NCBI RefSeq assembly: GCF_019375475.1
Contig: NZ_JAHXGQ010000009.1
Location: forward strand, 248,001 to 312,000
Direction of reading: 5' to 3'
Source: Saccharothrix obliqua
Lineage (GTDB): Bacteria; Actinomycetota; Actinomycetes; Mycobacteriales; Pseudonocardiaceae
DNA length: 64,000 nucleotides
Of this stretch, positions 17,246-26,605 are shown piece by piece. The position numbers and the translations under genes are program-made. Position 1 is the first letter of the stretch. The number at the start of each line of letters is the position of its first letter. The notes below the pieces were generated by a model. That model did no database searches. It worked only from the letters and a program-made list of their open reading frames with translations, and was not told the DNA's origin.

Positions 17246-18175
17246 TCAGGCCGCGTGTGCCGCGAGGGTCAGGTAGACGTCGTCCAGGGTCGGTTCGCCG
17301 AGCGCCAGTTCGGTGGCCTCCAAGCCCACTTCGTCCAGCGCGCGGACCACGACGGCCAGCTCGCGCGAGGACGTGACGGGGGCGGTGAGCGTGTCGGCCG
17401 CGGGCACCGGGTGCAGCCCGGCCCGTTCCAGCGCCTCCTGCGCCTTGGGCAGGTCGGACCGGTCGGCGAGGGTGACCGTGACGCTGCGCTGGCCGACCTG
17501 CGCCTTCAGCTCGGCGCTGGTGCCGGTGGCGACGACGCGGCCCTGCGCGAGGACGGTGATCGAGTCGGCCAGCCGGTCGGCCTCGTCCAGGTACTGGGTG
17601 GTGAGCAGCACCGTCGTGCCGTCGGTGACCAGGCGTTCCACGACCTCCCAGAGACCGAGGCGGGCGGCCGGGTCCAGCCCCGTGGTCGGCTCGTCCAGGA
17701 AGATCACCTCGGGGTGGCCGACCAGGCTCGCCGCCAGGTCGAGCCGCCTGCGCATACCGCCCGAGTAGGTCCGCGAGGGGCGCTTGGCGGCGTCGACCAG
17801 GTCGAACAGCTCCAGCAGCTCGGCGGCGCGGGCCCGCGCCTCGCGGGTGCTCGCCCCGAGCAGGCGGGCGATCAGGACCAGGTTGTCCAGGCCGGACAAG
17901 CCCTCGTCCACGGCGGCGAACTGGCCGGTCAGGCCGATGCGGCTGCGCACCTGGTGCGCCTCGCGCACCACGTCGAAACCCGCGACCTCGGCCGTGCCGC
18001 GGTCCGGCGGGAGCATCGTGGTGAGCACGTTGACCAGGGTCGTCTTGCCCGCGCCGTTGTGGCCGAGGAGACCGAGCACGGTGCCCCTGGGCACGGCGAT
18101 GCTCACCCCGTCGAGCGCTTGCCGGTCGCCGAACGCCTTGCCGACGTCCGACGCCTTGATCATCAGGTCGTTCAC
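17246..18175 (-). CDS. ABC transporter ATP-binding protein, DrrA-like
   Basis: A 309-aa ATPase from GTG 18175, overlapping the tetR stop in a GTGA junction, so translation is probably coupled. Walker A is GHNGAGKT, the signature is TYSGGMRRRLDLA, Walker B is VIFLDEPTTGLD and the switch region is LTTQYLDEA. The C-terminal 80 residues are the DrrA-type extension ending LGEPTLDDVYLTLAAHAA. It energises the adjacent DrrB-like permease; the substrate is unknown. Confidence 0.92.
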   Translation of the reverse strand: MNDLMIKASDVGKAFGDRQALDGVSIAVPRGTVLGLLGHNGAGKTTLVNVLTTMLPPDRGTAEVAGFDVVREAHQVRSRIGLTGQFAAVDEGLSGLDNLVLIARLLGASTREARARAAELLELFDLVDAAKRPSRTYSGGMRRRLDLAASLVGHPEVIFLDEPTTGLDPAARLGLWEVVERLVTDGTTVLLTTQYLDEADRLADSITVLAQGRVVATGTSAELKAQVGQRSVTVTLADRSDLPKAQEALERAGLHPVPAADTLTAPVTSSRELAVVVRALDEVGLEATELALGEPTLDDVYLTLAAHAA

Positions 18176-18777
18176 TGGTCTCCCCTCAGCACGCCGTGCA
18201 GGAAAAGCTCGACGAGTTGGTCGGTCCCGGCGGCGGTCTCCCCGAAACCGCCGCCTTCCATCCGGTTGGTGAACACGAGGCCGAGCAGCAGGCGCGCGGC
18301 CAACCGCGGTTCGACGCGCATGTCCGCCGCGTCCGGTTCGAACAGGGCCGCGATGTGCTCGGTGAGGTGCCGCATCTCGACCGGCGGCCCCTTCTGGTCG
18401 CGGTCGGGGTGGTAGCCGGAGTCGCGCAGGACGCCCATGAGCTTCCACATGCGGTCGAGGTAGCCGGAGACGGCGCTGATCGCCCAGGACAGGCGGTCGG
18501 CGAGCCGTTCCGCCTGGCGTGCCTCGACCAGCAACGCCAGTTCCGCGTCCACCCCGAGCACGGAGCGGACGCAGGTCGCGATGAGTTCCTGCTTGTCCTT
18601 GAACGCGCGGAACACGGTGCCTTCCGCGATGCCCGCCGCCTTGGCGATCTGGCTGGTCGTCACGTTCGCGCCGTGGTCGAACAGCAGCGGGACGGCGGCG
18701 CTGACGATCGCCTCGCGCCGGTCCTCCGGGCTCATCGCGGGGGCGCGCCTGCGGCGCTGGTTGGTGTCCTCCGGCAT
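18172..18777 (-). CDS. TetR-family repressor
   Basis: A 201-aa regulator from ATG 18777. The N-terminal HTH (DRREAIVSAAVPLLFDHGAN then SQIAKAAGIAEGTVFRAFKD) is intact; the C-terminal ligand domain is helical and specific to this group. Two tandem copies of a 20-bp palindrome lie 12 to 55 bp upstream of the start, and the exporter genes follow with a 4-bp overlap. It therefore most likely autoregulates the whole drug-efflux operon. Confidence 0.92.
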   Translation of the reverse strand: MPEDTNQRRRRAPAMSPEDRREAIVSAAVPLLFDHGANVTTSQIAKAAGIAEGTVFRAFKDKQELIATCVRSVLGVDAELALLVEARQAERLADRLSWAISAVSGYLDRMWKLMGVLRDSGYHPDRDQKGPPVEMRHLTEHIAALFEPDAADMRVEPRLAARLLLGLVFTNRMEGGGFGETAAGTDQLVELFLHGVLRGDQ

Positions 18778-18788
18778 GGGGCAACTGT

Positions 18789-18832
18789 ATGAGTGAGTCC
18801 TCACTCATGTCAACGAGTGAGTCCTCACTCAT
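18789..18832. promoter_or_regulatory. Tandem TetR operators
   Basis: Two 20-bp elements, at 18789-18808 and 18813-18832, both have the form (A)(T/C)GAGTGAG-TC-CTCACTCAT. The first is a palindrome except for its central 2 bp; the second has one change in its left arm. Their starts are 24 bp apart, a little over two helical turns. They lie between the divergent tetR and ssb genes and could affect both. Confidence 0.85.
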
Positions 18833-18941
18833 AGTTGTCCACAGGTCGCCATCCCGCCTGTCCACAGCTCCGGAAAACTTCTTCCCCGCACGTCACGACC
18901 GGTCCACTCTGGACTCCGACACCCAGCCCGAGGAGGCGGAA

Positions 18942-19439
18942 ATGGCTTACAACGAGACGCGTGTGACGGTGGCGGGCATCGTCGCCAGCAAGGTCGTGCG
19001 CACGGTGGTCGGCACCGGGTACAGCCGCGCGGCCTTCCGCGTGCACACGCGGGAACGGCGCTTCGACCGCGATCGCGAGGAGTGGTTCGACGGCTCGACG
19101 ATGTTCCTGATGGTGACGTGTTGGCGCGACCTGGCCGACAACGTGCACGCGTGCCTGGACAAGGGGGACCCGGTCCTGGTGCACGGCAAGCTGCGCATCC
19201 GCGAGACGGCGGAGAACGGCGTCACCAGCCAGCACATCGACATCGAGGCCACCGCGGTCGGGCCGAACCTGGTGGCGTGCACCGCCCGGCCGTCGAGAAC
19301 CCGGGACGCGCCGGCGGTGGTGGCCCCGCGGGAGGAGGACGAGCACGCCCTGTCGCCACCCCTCGTCGCGCCCGGCGCCGTGCCCGCGCCGCGTGCCGCC
19401 GAACCGGCCCCGAAGGAGGTGCCCGCGATCTCGCACTGA
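18942..19439 (+). CDS. Single-stranded DNA-binding protein paralogue (Rv2478c-like)
   Basis: A 165-aa protein from ATG 18942, with a strong GAGGAGG 5 nt before the start. Residues 1-110 form the OB fold (TRVTVAGIVASKVVRTV, FLMVTCWRDLADNVHACLDKGDPVLVHGKLR). The C-terminus is a Pro/Ala-rich tail ending VPAISH and lacks the acidic DDDIPF-type tip through which housekeeping SSB recruits partners. This, with its place next to ettA as in M. tuberculosis Rv2478c/Rv2477c, marks it as the accessory SSB, not the replication SSB. It probably binds ssDNA in repair or competence-like processes. Confidence 0.85.
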   Translation: MAYNETRVTVAGIVASKVVRTVVGTGYSRAAFRVHTRERRFDRDREEWFDGSTMFLMVTCWRDLADNVHACLDKGDPVLVHGKLRIRETAENGVTSQHIDIEATAVGPNLVACTARPSRTRDAPAVVAPREEDEHALSPPLVAPGAVPAPRAAEPAPKEVPAISH

Positions 19440-19965
19440 TCCCGCGGCGCCCCGTCCCGTGCGCGGTACCCTTCCCGGCCGAACCCCGGTCGGGCCGACC
19501 TCGTCGCTGTTTGAGCGTCGCCGCGAGCGGGGACACCTGCGCTCACCCACTGGGAAAAGTGCGAACCGGTGGAGCAGCGGAGGAGGATGTCCCGGTGACG
19601 GAGCGGAGCGGCGAGTCGCATCCGAGGTCGAGCCGTGGGCCGTTCGGGGCATGAACGGTGGAAACAGGTTCGCGTTCACCACTGGCACGGAGAATGCGCG
19701 TCGAACGTCGCGCAGCCGTCACGAGCATCGAGGAGGGAGGTCGTGGGCAGTCGCCGAGGCGGTACCCGCGCAGGTTCGAGGGCTTGACACCGCGGGAGAT
19801 CACGCGTCCGGCCGGATCGGCAGGTCACAGCGCCGCACCTCAGCGGCGGCGACCGGCCACCCCGGCAGTGGGTTACCCACGTTCGCGTTAACTCCGCGTT
19901 GTCACCACCTTCGTTGCCGGCGTCCGGGGTACTTGCCCGATCGGCACCGCTCTACGATCGCGGGC
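19440..19965. other. 526-bp gap upstream of ettA
   Basis: I find no convincing gene. Short open frames here have weak starts and no host-like codon pattern. A TTGACA hexamer at 19784-19789 is the only promoter-like element, and no good -10 follows at the usual distance. A long 5' leader for ettA is possible. Confidence 0.4.
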
Positions 19966-21642
<1,677 letters not shown>

Positions 21643-21660
21643 GCCGGAGGCAGGGACGTC

Positions 21661-24600
21661 GTGGCCGCGAGGGGCGAGGCGCAGGCGGACGCCGAGGTGA
21701 GCACGCTGGTCGTGCCCGCCTGGCGGCTGCGTTGGCGGGCACCGGAGCTGGCTCTGGTGCTGGGCGAGCGCGCGGTGGCGCTCGCCGCCGCGCGCCGGGA
21801 CGAGGTCGACCGGTTGCGCGCGGAGTACCTGGTGGTCTTCGCGAGCAACCGGATGGGCCGCGGCGTCCGGATCGCCGACCGGGCGTTGGACGCCCTGAAG
21901 GCGGCCGAGGCGGAGGCGGAGCACGAGACCGCGTGGCGGTTGCGGGTGGAGCTGGCGGACAGCGCCCGCTCGGCCGGCGCGCCGCTGACCGGTTTCGCCG
22001 CCGTCCGCCCCGTGCTGGAGGCGGACGGCGTGCCGGACGCTTTGCGGGCCTCGGCACTCGTGCAGGCAGGCGAGTGCCTGGTCTCGGTGGGTCGTGGCGC
22101 GGCCCTCGCCGAGGCGTTGGCGGAGGCCGACCGGCTCTACACCACCGACCCCGTCCTGGACCACGACACCTCGCTGCTCATGCGGGGCCTGCTGCGTGCC
22201 GCCGCGGCGGGCAGGCACCGCCGCTGGGGCGACCTGGACGCGGCGATCGCGGCGGGTCGCGAGGGCTTCGAGCTGCTGGACCAGCTCACCGACCCGACGG
22301 CCGACAGCGGGCAGGTGCGTGGCCGGCTGACCGTCGAGCTGGTGTGCGCCCTGATGGACGCCAACCACCCGGCCGAGGCGTCCGAGACGGGCACCCCGTT
22401 CCTGGACCGGCCGGTGCGCGCGCCGTCGGCGGCGTCGGCCGGCTGGCTCCGGTTGGCGTTGGCGACCCGCGTGCACCTGCCGGCGGGTCGCGTCGACCAG
22501 GCCCGCGACCTGCTCCGCGACGCGGCCGACAGCGCCGAACGCCACCAGCTGGACACGCTGCTGGCGGAGAGCCTGCTGGCGCTGGCCCACGTGCACGAGC
22601 TGGCGGGCGACCTCACCGAGGCGCTGACCGACCTGCGCTCCGCGCACGCGGCCGAACGCCGCCGGGCGAGGGCCGTCTACGCGGTCCGCGCCCGCCTGGC
22701 CGCCGAGTTCTCCGGCGTCCACCCGCGGCCGACCAGCCTGCACGAGCAGTTGACGGCGTTGCTGCGCCGGGACCGGCCGGCCGACCCGGGCCTGACCCCG
22801 GAGACCAGGCAGCAACTGCGCCAGTGGCGGCCGGCCCAGGTGCACCGGGCTGACACGCTGCGCGTGAAACGCTCCCGCCGAGCCGCGGAAGACATGACGG
22901 TGGAAGGCATCTCCGCCGCCCGAGCCCACGCGGCGGACCGCTGGCGCCTGGTCCAGCCGTTCGGCGAAGCCGCCACCCCGGACCACCCCACCGGCAGCGG
23001 CCAAGCAGCCGACGCCGCGGCCACCCCCGCCCCGACCGCCGACCCCACGCCCCCGCAGAAGGCGGAGCCCGGCGGGACAACGGTGTTCGGCCGTCCGGAA
23101 CACGCGAGGAGCGGCCAGGCCCGCCCGGCGAACCCGCACGGCGGGACCTACCTCGAACGGAACTTCCCACCGCCCCCCGCCCGGTCGGCCGTTCCCCAGT
23201 TCCCACCGGCCCAGTTCCCACTGCCGCAACCCCAGCCGGCACGCCCCCAGCCCGCACCGCCACCCACCGAGACCCCCGCTCCCAACACTCCTGCTGCCAA
23301 CACTCCCGCTGCCGGCACTCCGGCGGTCACTCCTCCTCCGGACGACACCCCTCCGGCGAACACCTCCACCGGCGAAGTCACAGCCACACCAGCCGACCGA
23401 GGCGAGCGAAGCGTGTCGGCAGCCGGCCTGATCGCCGCCGCCGGAACCGTCCGCAGCGGCCGGCGACGGGCAGCCCGGGAAGCCGCCGCCGAGGCAGTCG
23501 AGGAACAACCCACCACGCCCCGGGGCTCAGACGGCGGCAGCGTGCTGGAAACCCTCAAGGCAGCGGGCCTGCTGGACCCCCAACGAGCAGGGGGCCGTCG
23601 CCGCGCCCCGGACACCGAGGAGGGCGACGACCACCCCCCGGCCACCGCCACCACTCCGGCCGCTGCCACTCCCGCCGAGCACACGCCACCAGCCGCCGCT
23701 CCCGCGCCCCAAGCCCCTGCACCGCAACTCCCCGCGCCGCAGGCCCCCACACCCCAAGTCCCCGCACCCCAAGCCACCGCGCCCTCACCCGCCGCGCCCT
23801 CACCCACCGAAACCACTCCACCTCGCACGAACACCGCACCCGCCGCGAACAGCCCGCACGTCGGGACCCCGCCCCGGGTCGTCGAGGCGGCCTCGCCGGT
23901 TGCCGGAAGCGGAGGTGCGGTCCCCGCCGAAGCCGAGTCCTCCGCAGTCGCCAAGCCCCCGCCCCCGCCCCCGGCCGCCGATAACGCCGAAACCGTGCAG
24001 TGGCGGGTAGAGCCGCCGGCTCACCTGCGTGAGGGAGCGGGTCCGGTCGACATGTTCGACTCCCCGACGATGGTCCAACCGGCGATCCGCGACGAAGACG
24101 CACCCCTAACCGGGCTGGGCGCGGCCTTCGTGAAGGGTCCGGTGATCCCGACCGCGCGCGTCCCGGAGCCACCCGACTTCTCCGGTTTCCCCACGCAGCC
24201 CACCGGCCTGCCCGGCCCCGGCACGAGCCCGAACGCCCCGAAGCGCTCCGGCGTTCCGGAGCAGCCGAGGTCGCCGGAGTGGGGAGCATCGGCGAGTTCA
24301 CCGGACTCGGCCGCGACGTCCCGGCAGATCCGCTTCCCGGACCCCTCGGACCCGGACCCGTCCGAGATCCCGGCCCCGAAGTCCGCGCCGGCGCCCCAGC
24401 CGACCGCGCCCCAGCCGACCGCACCCGAACCGTCCCCGGTACCGCAACCGCCGCCGGCACCGCCTCCTCCGGCACCCGGGCAGCCGTCCCCGGTGTCACC
24501 CGATGTGCCGGACGTGCCGGACGTGCCGGAGCCCGACCAGGTACCGCCCGTGCCGATTCCGGACCCGGTGCCGTCACCGGCCCCGTCCGGGCCCGATCAG

Positions 24601-26403
24601 CCGCAGGAACTCCCGCGGGAACACCCGCAAGAAACGGTGCAGGAGTCGACCGCACCAGCCGTTCCGCAGCACGCGGCACCGGCACCGGCAGCACACGAGT
24701 CGGCATCGACGTTCGACATGCGTGATTCGCATGGATCATCAAGCGGATTCGGCTTGTCCGCCCAGTTGGAATCGAACGCGATCAACTCCACCGCCGCCGC
24801 GGAACCGCCGAGCGAGTTCGACGAGTCCGGCTCCGCCACTACTCCGAGTGCTTTTGGTGTTCCGGCGACCGACGACCCGGCAGACGGGTTCGACGTGCCG
24901 GTCCCGTTCACCCCACCGGCCATGTTCGGTCCGCCGGTCATGTTCGGGACGCCGGACCCCTTCGACACCTCCGACTCGCCGGAGACCCCCGGCTCACCGA
25001 CGGTAGCCACCGCGCATGACGGACGACCGGACGTGCCAGGAGTCGATGATCTCGAACCGCGCACCGGTCCGTCGACCGGGAGCCGAGCGGTGGAAGGACC
25101 GCAACTCCGCCGGTCGGCACCCGGCGCAGTCGGTCCGATAGGCGGTGCGCACGACCCGGTGGCCGGCACCGAGAACCCCCACCCGCTCGCTGGGGAGCCC
25201 GGGTCGGCCGTCGGTGGTACGGGTGGCGCGGGTGCCTTGGCTCCTGTCGGGAGCGGGCGGGGGATCGGCGTGGGTTCCGGGGGTTTCCTGGGGCGGGCGG
25301 ATGTCGAGGATGACGAGCCGGAGCCGGAACCCGAGCAAGCCGAGCAGGACGGGGTGGCAGGCGAGCGGGCTGAGCGGGAGCCGGCTGAGCGGGAGCGGGC
25401 GGCGGGCGGGCAAGCCGAACCGGAGCAGACGGAGCTGGGCCACGCCGAGCGGCGTGGGGTCGAGTGGGAGCAGGCTGAGCAGGAAAGGGGTGCAGGGGGC
25501 GAGTCGGCGGACGCCGGGCAGGAGGCCGCAGCCGAGGTCGAGCCGGCGTCCCACGGGGACTCGGGTGTCGGTGCCGAGGGGGAGCCGTTCGTCACTTCCG
25601 TCGTGGTCGGGGGGCGGGCGGTCGAGTTGCCGGCGGTGGGTGCTTCGCCCAGTGCCAACCGGGCCTCGCGGCGGCCGAAGAGCGAGTTGAGCCTGGCCGA
25701 GTTGTTGGCCGAGGCGCTGGTGGCCTACGAGACCGGGCGGCGGGAGGACGAGGCGGCCAGGGGTGCCGGCGGTTCTGCCTCCGACTCGGACGTGGAGAGC
25801 ACCGGGCCCATCCCGCCGGTCGGGGCGGGGGAGACGTCGGTGGAGACCACGACGCCCATACCGAAGGTGACCGGGGAGCCGCCGGCCGCGTCGGGGCTGA
25901 TCGGGGAGCGTCCGGGAGCCGGGCCGGCCGGAAGCCGGCCGGTGATGCCCGGGGAGCCACCGGCCGGGCCTGGGATGGTCGGCAGCGGTTCGGGCCTGCC
26001 CGGGTTGCCCGGAGAGCAACAGGGCGTGCCCGGGACGGTCGGGACCGGTTCGGGCCTGCCCGGGGTGGTCGGGGAGCCACTGGCCGGGCCTGGGGTGGCC
26101 GAGGGTGGTTCGGGCGTGCCCGGGTTGCCCGGGGAGCCGCCGGCAGGGCCGGGGGCGTTCGGGGAGCGTCCGGGAGCCGGGCCGGTCGGAAGCCGGCCGG
26201 CGGTGCCCGGGGAGCCACCGGCCGGGGCCGCGGGTGCACCGGGCGTGCACAGGTCGATCGGGGACCCACCGGCCTCGGCTGGGCATCCGTCCGCCCGTCG
26301 CGGCGGCGGGGAGGTCGGAGGTCAACCGGCCGTGGCCGGGGGGCAACAGGGCGTGTCCGGGTCGACCGGGGAACCACCGCGGTGGACCTTGCCCGAAAGC
26401 TGA
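21661..26403 (+). CDS. Very long TPR-like protein with about 1,200-residue low-complexity region, function unknown
   Basis: A 1,580-aa protein from GTG 21661 with GGAGG 10 nt upstream. Residues 1-385 are helical and alanine/leucine/arginine-rich with TPR-like pairs (ALVLGERAVALAAARRDEVD, ALLMDANHPAEASETG region, LLAESLLALAHVHELAGDL). From about residue 430 it becomes Pro/Ala/Thr-rich, then Glu-rich (about 1210-1290). A short conserved-looking helix, SLAELLAEALVAYETGRRE, follows at about 1343-1361. The tail is Gly/Pro with imperfect GEPPAGPG-type repeats. There is no signal peptide or TM segment. I do not recognise a function; the position between ettA and gdh suggests a cytoplasmic scaffold, which is inference. 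The frame is open throughout, but the low-complexity part could contain assembly errors. Confidence 0.7.
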   Translation: MAARGEAQADAEVSTLVVPAWRLRWRAPELALVLGERAVALAAARRDEVDRLRAEYLVVFASNRMGRGVRIADRALDALKAAEAEAEHETAWRLRVELADSARSAGAPLTGFAAVRPVLEADGVPDALRASALVQAGECLVSVGRGAALAEALAEADRLYTTDPVLDHDTSLLMRGLLRAAAAGRHRRWGDLDAAIAAGREGFELLDQLTDPTADSGQVRGRLTVELVCALMDANHPAEASETGTPFLDRPVRAPSAASAGWLRLALATRVHLPAGRVDQARDLLRDAADSAERHQLDTLLAESLLALAHVHELAGDLTEALTDLRSAHAAERRRARAVYAVRARLAAEFSGVHPRPTSLHEQLTALLRRDRPADPGLTPETRQQLRQWRPAQVHRADTLRVKRSRRAAEDMTVEGISAARAHAADRWRLVQPFGEAATPDHPTGSGQAADAAATPAPTADPTPPQKAEPGGTTVFGRPEHARSGQARPANPHGGTYLERNFPPPPARSAVPQFPPAQFPLPQPQPARPQPAPPPTETPAPNTPAANTPAAGTPAVTPPPDDTPPANTSTGEVTATPADRGERSVSAAGLIAAAGTVRSGRRRAAREAAAEAVEEQPTTPRGSDGGSVLETLKAAGLLDPQRAGGRRRAPDTEEGDDHPPATATTPAAATPAEHTPPAAAPAPQAPAPQLPAPQAPTPQVPAPQATAPSPAAPSPTETTPPRTNTAPAANSPHVGTPPRVVEAASPVAGSGGAVPAEAESSAVAKPPPPPPAADNAETVQWRVEPPAHLREGAGPVDMFDSPTMVQPAIRDEDAPLTGLGAAFVKGPVIPTARVPEPPDFSGFPTQPTGLPGPGTSPNAPKRSGVPEQPRSPEWGASASSPDSAATSRQIRFPDPSDPDPSEIPAPKSAPAPQPTAPQPTAPEPSPVPQPPPAPPPPAPGQPSPVSPDVPDVPDVPEPDQVPPVPIPDPVPSPAPSGPDQPQELPREHPQETVQESTAPAVPQHAAPAPAAHESASTFDMRDSHGSSSGFGLSAQLESNAINSTAAAEPPSEFDESGSATTPSAFGVPATDDPADGFDVPVPFTPPAMFGPPVMFGTPDPFDTSDSPETPGSPTVATAHDGRPDVPGVDDLEPRTGPSTGSRAVEGPQLRRSAPGAVGPIGGAHDPVAGTENPHPLAGEPGSAVGGTGGAGALAPVGSGRGIGVGSGGFLGRADVEDDEPEPEPEQAEQDGVAGERAEREPAERERAAGGQAEPEQTELGHAERRGVEWEQAEQERGAGGESADAGQEAAAEVEPASHGDSGVGAEGEPFVTSVVVGGRAVELPAVGASPSANRASRRPKSELSLAELLAEALVAYETGRREDEAARGAGGSASDSDVESTGPIPPVGAGETSVETTTPIPKVTGEPPAASGLIGERPGAGPAGSRPVMPGEPPAGPGMVGSGSGLPGLPGEQQGVPGTVGTGSGLPGVVGEPLAGPGVAEGGSGVPGLPGEPPAGPGAFGERPGAGPVGSRPAVPGEPPAGAAGAPGVHRSIGDPPASAGHPSARRGGGEVGGQPAVAGGQQGVSGSTGEPPRWTLPES
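25876..26250 (+). repeat. Imperfect Gly-Pro coding repeats
   Basis: Within the 3' end of the TPR-like gene, units of about 60-75 bp recur, encoding variants of GEPPAGPG, GSGLPGLPGE and ERPGAGPVGSRP. They share long identical stretches (for example GGGGAGCC and GGGAGCCGGGCCGG segments at 25913-25935 and 26168-26190). Such arrays can expand or contract by slippage. Confidence 0.7.
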
Positions 26404-26605
26404 GAATTGATTTGAGGTTTTGCTGAGGTTTCCCGCGGGTACGCGGCGGAGACGCCGAAAATAGTCCTGCCCCGGGGAAATTTCCACTTTCCGGCAAGTG
26501 GTTCGATTCAGTGCGCAGGGTTGCTCCGACAGGGTGGCGGGCGTCTGGTTAAGTGGTGGCGGACCCGGCACACAGAGGTGCCGGATAGCGTGGAGTCGCC
26601 TGAAC
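26404..26605. other. Gap upstream of gdh
   Basis: This 202-bp interval separates the TPR-like gene and gdh. It is AT-richer than its surroundings in its first half (AATTGATTTGAGGTTTTGC, 26405-26423), which fits a promoter region. No RNA gene is evident. Confidence 0.35.
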
